From contig VZRR01013724.1 of assembly GCA_013398015.1 (NCBI GenBank), positions 40,085 to 104,084 of the forward strand: DNA of 64,000 bases, in the 5' to 3' direction. Each line of letters opens with the position of its first letter. The stretch's first letter is position 1. Positions 51,335 through 63,237 of this stretch are shown piece after piece. The DNA is from Oreocharis arfaki (taxonomy: Eukaryota > Chordata > Aves > Passeriformes > Paramythiidae). Under the pieces are notes generated by a model. It was not told the DNA's origin. It saw only the letters and a list, made by a program, of their open reading frames with translations, and made no database searches. The position numbers and the translations under genes are program-made.

Positions 51335-51945
51335 TGTCCCAGTTTGAGAAAAATTGGAAGAAACGTCCTCTGATAGAAAGCAGGTTTCAGCCACCCCTCC
51401 CCCACCAGGTTCAGGAAAAAAAATTCCTCAGAGGAAAGTGAAAAAAAAAGTTATTTATTTAACAAGCAGGGGGCACACAGGAGCCAAAACCAAAGAATGA
51501 ATAATGTTAAATAATAAAACCTCGCTGTGAAGAAAACCTGGATAGTTTCAGAGTTCTTTGTAGGTGATGGCTCTGCTCTTTTTGGAGCTGGGGTGCAGCT
51601 TGGGCCCCCCTGGGCAGCGGTGTGGGCCTCCTGGTGATGTTCTGATGTTGCTGAACAGTCCAGAAGAGAAGAAGAAGAAGCCAAAGTCCCAAGAAAACCT
51701 TTTTCCTCAGTTAATGAACCAGAAGCTAGCTAAAAAGCAAAGGAGTGTGACTCTCTTCTCTGCTGCAGAAGCTGAGAGCTGAGGAGAAGCGAGCGAGTTA
51801 TCTCTGTGTTTTTGAACACAAGCCGCTGAAGGAATTCCACTGCCATTCCCTCCCCATCTCTTGAAGGTACAGAATGGCACAGGGTTCATGTATGGGCATA
51901 GACCAGGCAATAGGGGATACAGCATCATAAAGTCACCCCAAGACA
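51335..51945 (-). mobile_element. Solo LTR (family C) with perfect 5-bp target duplication
   Basis: A 611-bp element with TG...CA ends (TGTCCC at 51335, AGACA at 51941-51945), directly flanked by ATAGT at 51330-51334 and again at 51946-51950. The exact duplication fixes both boundaries and shows retroviral integration. A 5-bp duplication is usual for several ERV classes including ERVL. On the minus strand it starts TGTCTTGGGGTGAC and has AATAAA-like sequence (from TTATTTATTTAAC) about 120 bp before the end, which favours minus orientation. No internal genes remain. Open frames inside are incidental. Confidence 0.9.
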
Positions 51946-51950
51946 ATAGT
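51946..51950. repeat. Right target-site duplication (ATAGT)
   Basis: Partner of 51330-51334. Confidence 0.88.
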
Positions 51951-52720
51951 GTACATTCACTGCTGGTTAGAATTAAAAATATTTCCCTTTTGTATTGAAT
52001 TTTGGTCAAAGAGTAAAAAAAAAATCCTTGATAAAACAAAAAAGATTTTGTGTTCTGTCTTTGAAAAAATTTGGAGAGAGCATGGCAAGCAGATCTGATG
52101 AACAGCAGTGGCAGAGCTTAGGAATGAAGTTACATTTAAATCATCAATATAAATATTTAAACAACATTAGAATCCCTTTACCATTCCTAAAAAGTCACCC
52201 AAGATCAATGGACTGAAAGTATAAAAACACTCAGCAAAATAAGAGCATACTTCATTTTTGACCAGTACTATAGAAATTGTATGAGGTAAACATGTTGCAT
52301 AATCTTGGCTCTGGCAGCAGAGAGTCTATTGCTGTCAATGACTACTAATTTGAAGAAGACAGAATGAAAATCGAGTTATGTAACAAAGGATTTTTTTACT
52401 TTTGTTCTTTTTAAGGACTGAACTGCCAATTTGGGTGTTTTCATCTTAACACTACTTAGATCCCAAAGCCGAAATCCACTTTTAAGTCAATACTTCTGCA
52501 AACATCATGCATAATGCTTCTCTGCTTGGCCAAGGCAAAATAGGAAGTTTAGGGGGGGTTGTTTTGGATTTCTGGCTTTTTTTTCCTGAGAAGAATCACG
52601 TCCAAATCCAGATATTTTGACATTTGTAATAATTGTTGCATGTTTTTACTGAAATAAGTAATTGTCACAGGCTTTATTAGAATACATATGTGTAAGTACA
52701 GTTGTGATCTTAGTTACTTC
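51951..52720. other. Non-coding, no gene recognised
   Basis: AT-rich sequence. Nothing supported. Confidence 0.45.
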
Positions 52721-52873
52721 AGCAAGTAAGATTACAACTGTGGACTTCAGCAGAGCTAATTTTAGTCTCTTTCGGGAATCTTCTTGGAAGAATCCATGGG
52801 AACAGGCCCTGAAAGAAGAGAGGTCCAAGAAAGCTAATACCTTCCAACCTGACCCATTCTGTGATTCTGTGAT
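52721..52873 (+). mobile_element. Internally deleted CR1: ORF2 linker joined to 3' tail
   Basis: One frame reads SKITTVDFSRANFSLFRESS and then WKNPWEQALKEE. This matches the CR1 ORF2 linker between endonuclease and RT (DFRRADFGLFRDLLGR.PW..AL as I remember it). It passes directly into CCTTCCAACCTGACCCATTC and TGTGATTCTGTGATT, the CR1 3' end, so the whole RT domain is absent. Either a deletion after insertion or a template jump during reverse transcription could explain it. Confidence 0.72.
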
Positions 52874-53053
52874 TATTTTAGGACAATTTCTCTCTCTTTG
52901 CAGGATCAACAAACAGTGTCTTTCCATAGCGACCATAAACACTTGGACGCTATTTGAAAGTCTGTAAGTGTAGTAACCCATATGTAATCAAAGTTATTGT
53001 TAAATTTAGGCAGTCGCAGAGACAATTGTCTCAAAAACAGGAGTGACAAATTT

Positions 53054-53625
53054 TGATGGTTTTGACTGGGAAAGAATTAATTTTCTTCATAGCAGCTGGT
53101 ATAGGCCTTATGGTTTAGATTTGTGCTGAAAATGGTGTTGACAATTCAGGGATGTTTTAGCTATTGCTGAGCAGGGCTTACACAGAATCAAGGTCTTTTC
53201 TGCCTCTCATGCCATCCCATCAAGGAGGAAGGCTGGAGGTGCACAAGGAGTTGAGAGGGGACACATCCAGGACAGCTGACCATGACTGACCCAAGGGATA
53301 CTCCAGACCATATGGTGTCATGTCATCATACAAAAGATGGAGGAAGAAGGAAAGAGAGGACATTTGGAGTGACGGTGTCTCCCATCACTATGACACGTGA
53401 TGGTACTCTGCTCTCCTGGAGATGGCTACACAGCTGCCTGACCATGGGAAGCAGTGAATGAATTCCTTGTTTTGCTTTACTTGCCATGCACAGCTTTTGC
53501 TTTACCTCTTAAACTGCCTTAATCCCACTTTTACTCTTCTGATTCTTTTTCCTATCCAATCAGGTCAATAAGTGAGTGAGTGTCTGTGTGGGGCTTTTTT
53601 TTCCAACTGGAATTAAACCATGACA
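53054..53625 (+). mobile_element. LTR (family A), near full length
   Basis: Sense LTR from TGATGGTTTTGACTGGGA to GGAATTAAACCATGACA (TG...CA). It contains the family's TGCTGAGCAGGGCTTACACAG and GGTGCACAAGGAGTTGAGAG stretches, a CATACAAAAG in place of the TATA box, and the CCTGGAGATGGCTACACAGC region. No internal retroviral genes adjoin. AAATT occurs at both edges (53048-53052 and 53627-53631) but does not exactly abut, so the duplication is uncertain. It forms an inverted pair with the copy at 55310-55876. Confidence 0.88.
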
Positions 53626-55309
53626 GAAATTAAGCATAAATCACATTTAAATAAGAAATTAATGAGAACAGGTAGCCCAATTATTATACATAAAATGTTA
53701 ACATTTTTATAGTATGCATTCTTGTGCAGCCTATGGTAAGGCGGGAAGAAGAAAAAGTAAAGAAACTTGCATTTTTCTTCCTGGGAGGTATTACAGAAGA
53801 ACAAGTGAAGCATAAAGTATTCATGCTGTAGGAGCCACATACTGTGGCAAGGCACAGAGAATTCTTAATTGATTCAAGTTAGAAGCGAGCTAAAACAGTT
53901 AAAAAGCACAGCTTTTTCCATTTAGCTGATTTTTTTTTCCCTTTTCAAGGCACCTGAATTTTGTTTAAGTACCTAACAAAAAACTGCCAACACCTCATTT
54001 CACGCTGCATTTGTAAATGACTTCTTTAAGGCCAAAAATAAGTAGCTACTTGTTAGCAGAAATCTCATTTAGCTGTCAGTAAAAAGGTATCCTAAGAGCA
54101 TCTAATAAAGTAATAATATTGAATACAGTCTTAGAGCTTTTGCATGTAAAATAAGATTGAATCAGGTACGATGTTTAGCAGTCACTCAGTACCTATTCAG
54201 AAGTTTACAAATGGGTTTAGAAGAAAAGTACCTAAGTACTCTATGAGCTAAAGAAAAAAGACTATTATGCATTCCACAGACTATTATGAAATTCGTAGAC
54301 TATTATGAAATAATGGTGAGTAAAGAGTTTCTCATCAGTTATTTGTGTTTTGGCAGACTTCTTCAGATTATTTACTACAGACATGTCCTTAAACAGTTAA
54401 AATGTCTAATGTTGTTAGTACTGTGGGTTTTTCAAAAACACTGTTTCATTTGCATTATTGTAGTTATCACATGTATCTCATAATTTATTTATTTTCATTA
54501 TTGTTTTAAGGCATCAAAATATTTTTTTCCAACACAAAAAAAATTGAATGAATTGATGTTACAACAGATAGAACAGGAATAGATTTGAAACTTTAAGTTC
54601 TCATGGCACGAGAACATGATTTTACATCTAGTTCTGTCATATGCCTGTGGAGTAAAAGTGACGTCCAATTTCTGATCTTGTAAAATAAAAAAAAAATTAT
54701 TTAGTCCTGTCTTCAATACAGATGGATACTTTTTGTATTTTTTCCTAATATTTTTTCTGAGTATGTTACTCTTCTCTCTACCTTTTCCCCTTACCTCCTT
54801 TGTGATGTGTAACAAAAACATGGTTTCAGTTTCATATCTCTTCAAAATTATTCTTATATCACATACTACCTATTATTGAGATTTCACTTCCGGTTCCCAG
54901 TTGACTCATCATGGCCAATCTCCATCATCTACCAGACAAATTATAAAATATGAATCTATTAAATTTCTCTTGCTACTTATTTCTCTTGTTAAACTTATGA
55001 GGAACTACGTCATTATCCTTCTTCAGGTTTCAACCTAAAACCTTCTTTGTCTCCATGCTTATAAGAAACTTGTCAGCATTCTCAGATTTCTAATAAGCTA
55101 ATGGCATTGACTTTCGTAATACCTTCTTTTGCTGTTTACTCCCTTCCTCCTGTTTCTATCTCTTACACAGTTCCAGGTCAGGGTGTTACCAGTTTTTGTT
55201 CTATACTTATAAAGGATTTTACGTAAGATGTTGAGGGATTTTTGTTTGTTTTTTGGTTGATTGGTTATTTTTTTCTTTTTTTGTAGAATGATGTTTTTCT
55301 CAAAGAATG
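53626..55309. other. Spacer between inverted LTRs, no gene recognised
   Basis: AT-rich sequence containing the 19-bp triplication at 54259-54315. Open frames such as the minus 115-codon frame at 54498-54845 show nothing retroviral, so this is not an internal proviral region. Confidence 0.5.
54259..54315. repeat. Three tandem units of 19 bp
   Basis: Units starting AGACTATTATG at 54259, 54278 and 54297, each 19 bp. Units 2 and 3 are closer to each other (AGACTATTATGAAAT) than to unit 1. Confidence 0.9.
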
Positions 55310-55876
55310 TGTCGTGGTTTAACCCCTGCCATCAACAAAGCCCCACACAGCTACTCACTCACTCCCTCACTAGTGGGTTTGGGGAAAGAATCAGACGGGC
55401 AAAAGTGAGAAAACTCGTGGTTTGAGATGAAGACAGTTTAATAGGGAAAGCAAAAACTGCACACACAAGCAAAGAAAAACAAGGAATTAATTAACCGTCC
55501 CATGGGTAGGCAGGTGTTCAGCCATCTCCAGGAGAGCAGCACACATAACGGTTGCTTGGGAAGACAAACACCATCACTCCAAATGTCCCCTCTTTCCTCC
55601 TTCTTTCCCCCACTTTATGTTCTGGGCATGATGCCATATGGTCTGGAATGTCCCTTTGGTCAGTTTGGGTCACCTGTTCTGGCTGTGTCTCCTCCCAGCC
55701 TCTCACACAACCCCTACTCCGTCACCAGCGTGGCAGTACAAAAAGCAGGCTCTTCGTGACCCCTACTCAGCAGTAGCAGAAACATCTCTCTATCAACTCT
55801 GTGTTCAGTACAAATCTAAAACACAGCCTTGTGGCAGCCACTGTGAAGAAACTCCACTCCAGCCAAAACCAGCACA
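55310..55876 (-). mobile_element. LTR (family A), near full length, antisense
   Basis: Antisense copy from TGTCGTGGTTTAACCCC to CCAGCCAAAACCAGCACA. A minus-strand ATTAAA polyadenylation-type signal lies at 55437-55442 and a CATAAAG TATA-like box near 55615-55621. The flanks (GAATG before, GCAAG after) match at only 3 of 5 positions. It serves as the best reference copy for the other fragments. Overlapping open frames here are by-products of its GC content. Confidence 0.9.
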
Positions 55877-56694
55877 GCAAGTCTAGTCCATAATAAGTTT
55901 TCATACTTTGCTTATCTTCACTACCCTGCTAAATTGTTATCATTTGAAGATAACTCATTAGCTATAAAAGTTTATCCACAGAGCAAGTCTGCCTTGCCAA
56001 AAAAACCTCTTCGAAAAATATGATTTTTCATCTAGAAAAGTATTGCTGTATGTGCATTATGTGTGTTAATAACTCATTTTACATAAGAAAAAAGAAAACT
56101 AAATAAGAAATATATACTGTAGGCAAAATGCCACTTACATGGTTTTCATTATCATGTGACCCTCTCAGCTGAAATCTGAGCTGAAATATTAAACATATTA
56201 ATAAGCTGCTTGGAAAAATGTGGGTATGAGTGTTTTCACAATATTCTGAGACCCTTATCTGTCATAATTGTAGGAATATCTTTGAACTTCTGTACCATTT
56301 TTGCATCTCTTTTCCTAGAAATTTTTGAAGCTGAAAAAGCTCCAAACAAATCTTTTGTGTAGTTACAGCATGTAAGTATGGGTCTATATTTCTTTAAAGT
56401 TCAGATACGAGATGCCTCATGTTCTTTTTGAGGCTTTTTGTTTTTGTTCGTCTTTGACAGTACTACAGAGCAAAAGTACAGGGGAAGTGGGAGGAGACAG
56501 TGGACTGCATCTGATTCTGTTACCAGACATAAATCCTTGTACAGAGAAAAATCTAAGAAATCCTGGAAAATAGGAAAGGAGGAAGATATCTAGATTTTGT
56601 ACGAGTAGCTGAACCTTCAAGTTGTTTGGCAGACCACAGTACCTCTTGGAACATTGGCTGACTTTCCTTGATCAATCTAATGTATGAATTAAAC
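55877..56694. other. Non-coding, no gene recognised
   Basis: AT-rich sequence. Nothing supported. Confidence 0.45.
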
Positions 56695-57117
56695 ACAGAA
56701 CCTCAGAATCAGAGAACAGCTCGGGTTGGAATGGACCTTGAAAGATCGTCTGGTCCAAATTTTAGTAAGAAAAGGATCTTAGTTGAGATCATCTATCACC
56801 CTGTCCAACGACATCTTGAAAATCTACAATGGTGGGGACTCTACCATGTCCCTAGGGAGTTTTTCTTTTACAGTGAATGGTTGCTCCCACTGAAAAAATT
56901 CTGTCTTGTTTAAAGATAAAACCTCTCCTGGTGCAAGTTGTGGTCTCTGCAACTCTTTGTGAAGATGAGAGCCTCCATTGTCTTTGTAGCCACCTTTTAA
57001 GTCCTGGAATACCATTATGAGATCCTCCCTGAACATTCTCTTTGCCACAAGAAAAAACCTAACTCCTTCAGCCTTTACCCATAGGCAGTGTCTCTAGCCT
57101 TTTGATTATCTTGGTGG
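56695..57117 (-). mobile_element. CR1 LINE 3' end, antisense
   Basis: Starts CAGAATCAGAGAACAGC, then TCGGGTTGGAATGGACCTTG and GATCGTCTGGTCC, the reverse complement of the CR1 3' end. It ends in the CCTTTTGATTATCTTGGTGG stretch. It is moderately diverged, 5'-truncated and not coding. Confidence 0.88.
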
Positions 57118-58611
57118 AAACATATCAAACTATTCACCCTACTAAACTATTCACACCTATATACTTTCTGATCTCCATAGGATTCTTATTTAATCACCAA
57201 CATAAAAGAGATGAATATCACCCCAGGATCAAAAGCTACAATTCTCATATCCTAAACTGACTTTTGAAACTGCTGTTTTCCTGCTATATGCATGTACAAG
57301 GGAGATTCAGTCCAAATTACTGTGATCCCCTGGATCGTCTCTATCTCCTTTCCATGTTCTTCTATTAAACGCCCGTTAATGCTTTAATACCTCATTGTTA
57401 CACCGAAGACCCATCATAAAACTAATCTATGATGCAGATGTCTCAGAAATTTTTGCCTGAGAAGAGAGGAAGGAACAGGAAATTCATTGACAAGCAGAAT
57501 AAGCAAAGGAAAAAGTAAAAACTGTGAACAACGGTGCTGCCAAAGCAGTCATTGTAGCTGAACCTTTCTAGCAATGAAAAAGATATGACAAGAGTTTTAA
57601 GAGAAGATAATCCCTTTTTTTTTTTGTAAAGGCAGCAGAAGTTGCTGAACAGAAAGTTGCTTTACAGATATTTCTAGACATATACACATAAATACTTACA
57701 TATGTGTGCAAGAATTTACATGCATACATACATATCTATGTACAGAGCAAGAAGCTATGAGGCTATATTAAAGAGAATTTGAAAAGATTACACTTGAAGA
57801 GGTAAATCAATTTCATGTATACATATTTTATAAGAAAGAGAAAAATGACTGAAACATTAGAACAAATAAAGCTCTTAATCTGAGCAAATGATTTTGGAGA
57901 GCTTGTGGAATTCATGGCCCAATTTACCTCAGCATAACTATCCTGACTGTCAAAATATTGATTGTCTAGTCTAAACGAGCCGCCTCGGATATTTTTCTAG
58001 TAAATGGAGACAGGTACTTTAAGACAGATGGCACAACTCACATTTTAGAAATACGAGTGCCATCCCCACTTCAAATTTTTTTTGCAGAACACTAGGATTT
58101 TAAAAGCATTGCTTCAAGTCCAAGCTATTATCTATGTCACATAATAGCAAATACTAAATTAATACTTTTAATTGAAGACCTTTATCCAGAACGAAATTCA
58201 AATATTTAATACTCCAAAATAGTAGAAAGTTTAAAAAATTTAAAGGATATTGCATTAAATTCTATTTAAATTGCTACCAGCTGAAAGCCTGATCAACACC
58301 AAGTCTAGAACAAGAAAAATTAAATTATGATAACAATTAGAGTGGAATGATTTGCGAATTCTGGAGAACAAAATTAAATAAATATATGACCAGATACCCT
58401 GGAGCACTTAAAATACTTTGCAGATGATTAAAACAGTTAAAGTGTTTTGAGTACAATACCATTAGTTATGCATAATGGTGAAATGTTTTTGCAAAAGACA
58501 GGAGTCTTTCATGAAGTTATTCCTACCTATGCACTGTTTATGGCTCTGAACAGATGCAGAAATTAAGGGACAAATACAGCTTCCAGCCATAAAAGGATAA
58601 AGAAAGATGAC
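57118..58611. other. Non-coding, no gene recognised
   Basis: AT-rich sequence. Nothing supported apart from a T10 tract at about 57616. Confidence 0.45.
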
Positions 58612-58755
58612 ATGGAAAACAATCCTCTAAATATTTTAACAGAGAAGGCAATGAAAGTTCCAAAGGACAAGACAGTAGTCAGGAAAAGACTAAAACTGAG
58701 TTATTTGAAAGATGAGGAAGAGGAAAAACTTAGCTGTGCTTCTTCTAATGGCAAG
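58612..58755 (+). CDS. Candidate 5' coding exon (48 codons)
   Basis: ATG at 58612 in a favourable context (G at -3 and +4) opens a frame of exactly 48 codons, ending at a good splice donor (GGCAAG then GTAAGA, GT at 58756). The peptide starts MENNPLNILTEKAMK, has a basic stretch (KTVVRKRLKLSYLK) and an acidic run DEEEEK, and ends SCASSNGK. Alternatively an acceptor TATTTTAACAG at about 58632-58642 could make it internal. Composition is more protein-like than other frames here, but I recognise no family and see no second exon. It could be chance. Confidence 0.25.
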
Positions 58756-60098
58756 GTAAGAAAGCGTGACTGGTGGTGTCAGCAGTTCTGCTGTCATGAT
58801 TATGAGGCTGTGGGACCTGGTTGAATATATCATAATTTTCTTAATTTTCTGAGTCTTTTGCATCTGTATTTTAGTCCTCTTCCTGCCAGAGTACCAAGGC
58901 AAGGATGGACTGTAGAGAACTAAGCTTTCCCTTGATAAGTAAAAAGGAAATGTGTTGTATGGGGGACCTGAAAATTACTCATGTCTTAAAATTTTGTTTG
59001 ATTTTCCAGAAATTGATTGGCCTCTATGGACAATAAAACTTGTCACTGATACTTTTCATCTGTTCTTAGGGTTTCCTTTCACAAACAAGTAATTTAGGAA
59101 AACTTGAATAGATTTTCAAACTTTCAACCAAAAATGCAGATCAATTCCCTGACTAAAATTAAGCTATTTCTATACTCCAAAGATACCTAAGCCTGATTCT
59201 TAAGCACCTTTCCCTGATGTGAGGCCTAACTTCATTCTAATAACAAAGTGTAGATACCACAAATACTGAGATATTCAGTGAGTCAGTTGAATATAATCTC
59301 AATAAAATTCAGAAACTGATAAAGGTTTATTCCAGTTAGGTTACAGAGAAATTCTGCTTAACTCCATATGAGAATTTTTTTTTATTAATAAAATATGTAA
59401 GAGTACTCCATAAGAAAATACTCACATGGATTGAATGATTAGTTTTATATTAACACTAACTATTTAAAAAAAAAAAAAAAAGAGATAGAAATGAGGCCAT
59501 AAAACACATCCTGGTGAGTACAGTAACAAAAATGTCCTGCAAATAAATTGGGGCACAGCAGGAAGGACTCTGTGCATAAGCAGCAGGCTCCTAAAATTGA
59601 TCATCTGTCTTGCTGAAAGTTAATGGAGCTCTCTCAATATAGAAACAATATAGTCAATCATGCTTCGTAGTATAATTAACTACTGACTAAAGTTGGAATG
59701 AGTTGAAAATATTTCATGGGTATGGCAGAAAGTCTAGCAGAGTTGATGATCTTCCTGGTTCTGTAATGCCAGTGGGAGATGCTGAATGTCTGTAGTGAGA
59801 TACTGTGTACCTATGCTGGGTACAGTGTTAAATTATTTTTACACTGCTATGGAATATGAAAATGTAGCCCTGTCTCCTCCTATACTGTTAGTACTGGAGT
59901 TTCAAATCATATATTATGACATGGATGTTTATAAAATCCACATCTGAGTTTTAGTTGTGTTACTTAGTCATGATGAGGAAATACAATCTGTCAGGAGTGC
60001 CATTGAAATTATTGATAGTTTACCTCCTGTTAATTTAGAAACACAGGTGTCAGCATGTCTGCAGAAAATCAAACAGGTAATAATAATGAGCTGTATCT
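58756..60098. other. Non-coding, no gene recognised
   Basis: AT-rich sequence with an A17 tract near 59465. No other feature. Confidence 0.45.
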
Positions 60099-60241
60099 GA
60101 ATCACAGAGTATTCTGGGCTGGAAGGGCCCCACAAGACTCATCAAGTCCAACCCATCACTGAATGGCCCAAATGGGGATCAAACCCATAACCCTGCTGCT
60201 ATTATTAGCACCATGCTCTAACACAGTGAGCTAATCTCAGT
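60099..60241 (-). mobile_element. tRNA-Ile-derived SINE with CR1 tail (TguSINE1-like)
   Basis: On the minus strand the head reads GATTAGCTCACTGTGTTAG, AGCATGGTGCTAATAA and then GGGTTTGATCCC. This is the tRNA-Ile A-box region (60222-60233), anticodon-arm region and B box (60175-60186). The tail reads GTTGGACTTGATGAGTC, GGGCCCTTCCAGCCCAG and TCTGTGATTC, a CR1 3' end that lets CR1 enzymes mobilise it. That combination is what I know of TguSINE1, a songbird SINE. The anticodon stem has decayed and the B box departs from GGTTCGANNCC, so it is not a functional tRNA. Confidence 0.87.
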
Positions 60242-63237
60242 GTCACAATAGAGACAAATTGAAAAATAATCTAAGAAAGAGAATGTTAAACTACTATGAT
60301 GATGTATGCAAAGAAATGGGACTTCATCCTGGAAGCATCAAGTGCCACTGAAGGAAGCATCAAGTCCAGTAGGAGTGTAAAGTCACTGCTTTTCTTAGGT
60401 GTAGGCCCATGCAAAAAAGATGTCTTGGTGTTGTTAAGTGAATGAAAGCCAAGATGAAACTGATTACATAAATTACACCTGTTTTTTCTAACTAAGCTAT
60501 AGTTGAATGTTAACTACTTTTGAGCCATCTTTGCTAATAACTGTAGTTTTGGAAATTACATAGCAAATTTTCAGGATTATCTCTTATTTCCCTTGGATTA
60601 GGTGAACCATATTTCCCAAGGATCAGAAGTCAAGGTTTATCATTTTATTTCATTTTATTTTTTAGTAGCATGGGACAATGTTGTGAATAATCAGAGTCTT
60701 GAAGTAGTGATAGTTTAATATCACTATTTTCAGTATATTAAAACAGCATGGGACAAAGACAGCCAGTCGACCTGAAAGCAAAAGCTTGGATCAGTTTTCT
60801 CAGTTTCAGTGATTAACAGCAGAGATGATAACACAAATATCAGTTAAAAATACTGAGCTTTAGGAAGAGTTGGAAAGGCCAGCTCAGAGGCGGTGCTGGT
60901 AATACACCGGCAGAACATTAAGCTTTAATCAGGAACCAGTACTGTGAGGACTGTGAGTGCTTTGGATTTCAAGGCATTAAGGTCACACTTACATTCTCCT
61001 AGCATAGAAGGAGATAAGAAAGACATAATAAGAAAATTATACTGTAACATGATGTACATACCTTCCTTGTAGTGGCATATAAACATAAGTTACGTGTGAA
61101 GTATCAGCATTGAGCAGTGTATTGATTGATTAGCCATGAAAATGTGAGAGTGAAATTTACATAAGAAGTTAAATGTCTTTTCTAAGATATTTCTTTCTAT
61201 AGAAAAAGTGAGTGATCTGATCTTCTTACTGCATATTCCCATGACTGAAGCAGGAAAATATATTTATTTTGTATTACCAACTAATTACAGATATGCATCA
61301 TAGCTTTACAATAAGAAGAAAACAATGATGGGAGAAAAACCTTATCAGCTAGCAAACTGCACTGCAGAAGACTTGAAGAGCTAAAAGGCAAATATAAGTT
61401 AAAGATGAATAAGATATGATACAGAAGTCTGGTTTTGACATAGAAAGATTATATAGGATGCAGTCATCTTCATTTTCAGAACCAAATACCTGAGACTGAA
61501 TATCTAAGAAAGTAGGTATCTGAAGATGTAGCAATATCTACAAAGCTGAACACAGCATTACAGGTTATGTTATCTTTACTTTTTTTCATAGAATGGTATT
61601 ATTTCAGCTGTTTTGATTATTGTGTCCTACAATGTTCCCAATGGAAAGGCAAATATAAGTCACTTGAAAACAAAAAATTATATGTGTGTGTGTGTATATA
61701 TATATATATGTTATAGACACTTGCAGATCCATAAAAGATGGTACAGACCCTGAAAACCTCACACTTCATACCTTACCACTTCATAAAGCATTCCATTTTG
61801 CATGACATCAAAAAAAGAGAGCATTGCACAAGAAAAACCTAAAAATGTCTAATCCAATTTTGAGAATCTAAGAGAAATCTTCTAGTATTCATCATTCAGG
61901 GAGACTTTTTTCTCAGACCAAGGCTTATTTTAGAGACATTTTATAGGCAATGGAAATTTTATTATTGACAAGAAAAAAATGCTTGATAGTGTATGAAAAC
62001 TATTTTTGAGACAGTATAAGTTTTATTACATAGAGTTAAGAAGAAATAAATATATCATATTTTTTGTCAGTTTCCTTGTTCATTCATTCCTCCTGGTGAC
62101 CTTGAAACACATATTCTTCCAAGGACTTCTTGAATTTCTAATTCCTCTACCAACATGAAACTGTAAATCAAAGCCCTCAAAAGTTATCTAAGGACATAAG
62201 GAAGGCATAGCTCTCTGAGAAGACATGTGGGAGAGAGTTCCTCAAGTCCCTTTTCTTGGCTTCAAAAGGAAAAGGACAAAAAAACCTCAAGAACTTTATA
62301 TATCATTGGCATTAATAAATGACATTTGACTATTTAAGACTATCACTGCAGAAATTTAAGTTTTCAATAAAAACAGTGTGTCTGAAAATTATAGAAATAT
62401 TTTCTGTAGTTTTTCACTAACTTCCTTCATTTTAAAGTAAAAATTGTAGCTCATGAACCCAAAGGTCAAAACCCAGAAACTGAAAAGGCAGTGGGTTTTT
62501 TTTCCCATAATAACTCATGTTTCGAATGGCCTTGTTTCTGAAATCACAGAAGGTTTTTTCATTGACTTAGCTGAAGAATGTTTGGGCCTTGAGTTAGAAT
62601 GAGAAGTAAATATGACAGTATGTTACAGGAAGAGCCATTGTATGAAAAAAAAAGAAAATAAAAGCTTTTTCTGTCAAGTTAGAGCACAGAAAATTGCAAA
62701 ACTTCTTTTAGAAAAAAAAAGTGTTTCATTTGCCTTTCTCTTTAATTTTCTTCTGTTCATATAAGCATATTTCATATGTTCTCTAAGTCATACTACAAGA
62801 CTAATTATGCCCTTGCATTAAATATCCTAAAAAAAATATGACGACCTTAAACACAGAAATACCAATACGCATCTTATTATGAACACTGTTTATGTCATAT
62901 TTTGCCCTGAAGTGTTGACCTTCAGTCACACAGATTTCTAGGCCATTTAAATATGCCATTCCGTCAATAATTACAAGTTCAGTTTCAGTACCCTTGAGGC
63001 AGTGATTCCTTTCAATTCAACACCAGCAGGTTTTTTTCTGTTTTAAGGTACTGAATTTGCAGTAGAATTGTTAAAAGGGTTTAGAAAATTATTCAGAAGC
63101 ATATAAGGGACAGTATAATGTTTTTAAAACCCTCTATACAAAAGCCGACTAAGGCATGCAAAGCTTTAAAGTTTGAGTGACAGCGCAGTAATGAATGTGG
63201 AATAGGTAACAGACGGTCTCTATCACAGGGAAAGGAG
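60242..63237. other. Non-coding, no gene recognised
   Basis: AT-rich sequence. A direct near-repeat GGAAGCATCAAGTSC occurs twice at about 60331-60366. Other than the dinucleotide array at 61681-61711 nothing is supported. Confidence 0.45.
61681..61711. repeat. (TG)n(TA)n dinucleotide repeat
   Basis: A run of TG units passes directly into about seven TA units. Standard compound microsatellite. Confidence 0.95.

Noticed and set aside
53626..55309. Internal region of a provirus between the two LTRs
   Set aside because: The LTRs are in opposite orientation and the spacer has no gag, pol or env-like frame and no primer-binding site.
60099..60241. A tRNA-Ile gene on the minus strand
   Set aside because: A and B boxes are present but degenerate, the stems do not pair, and a CR1 tail follows. 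It is a SINE.
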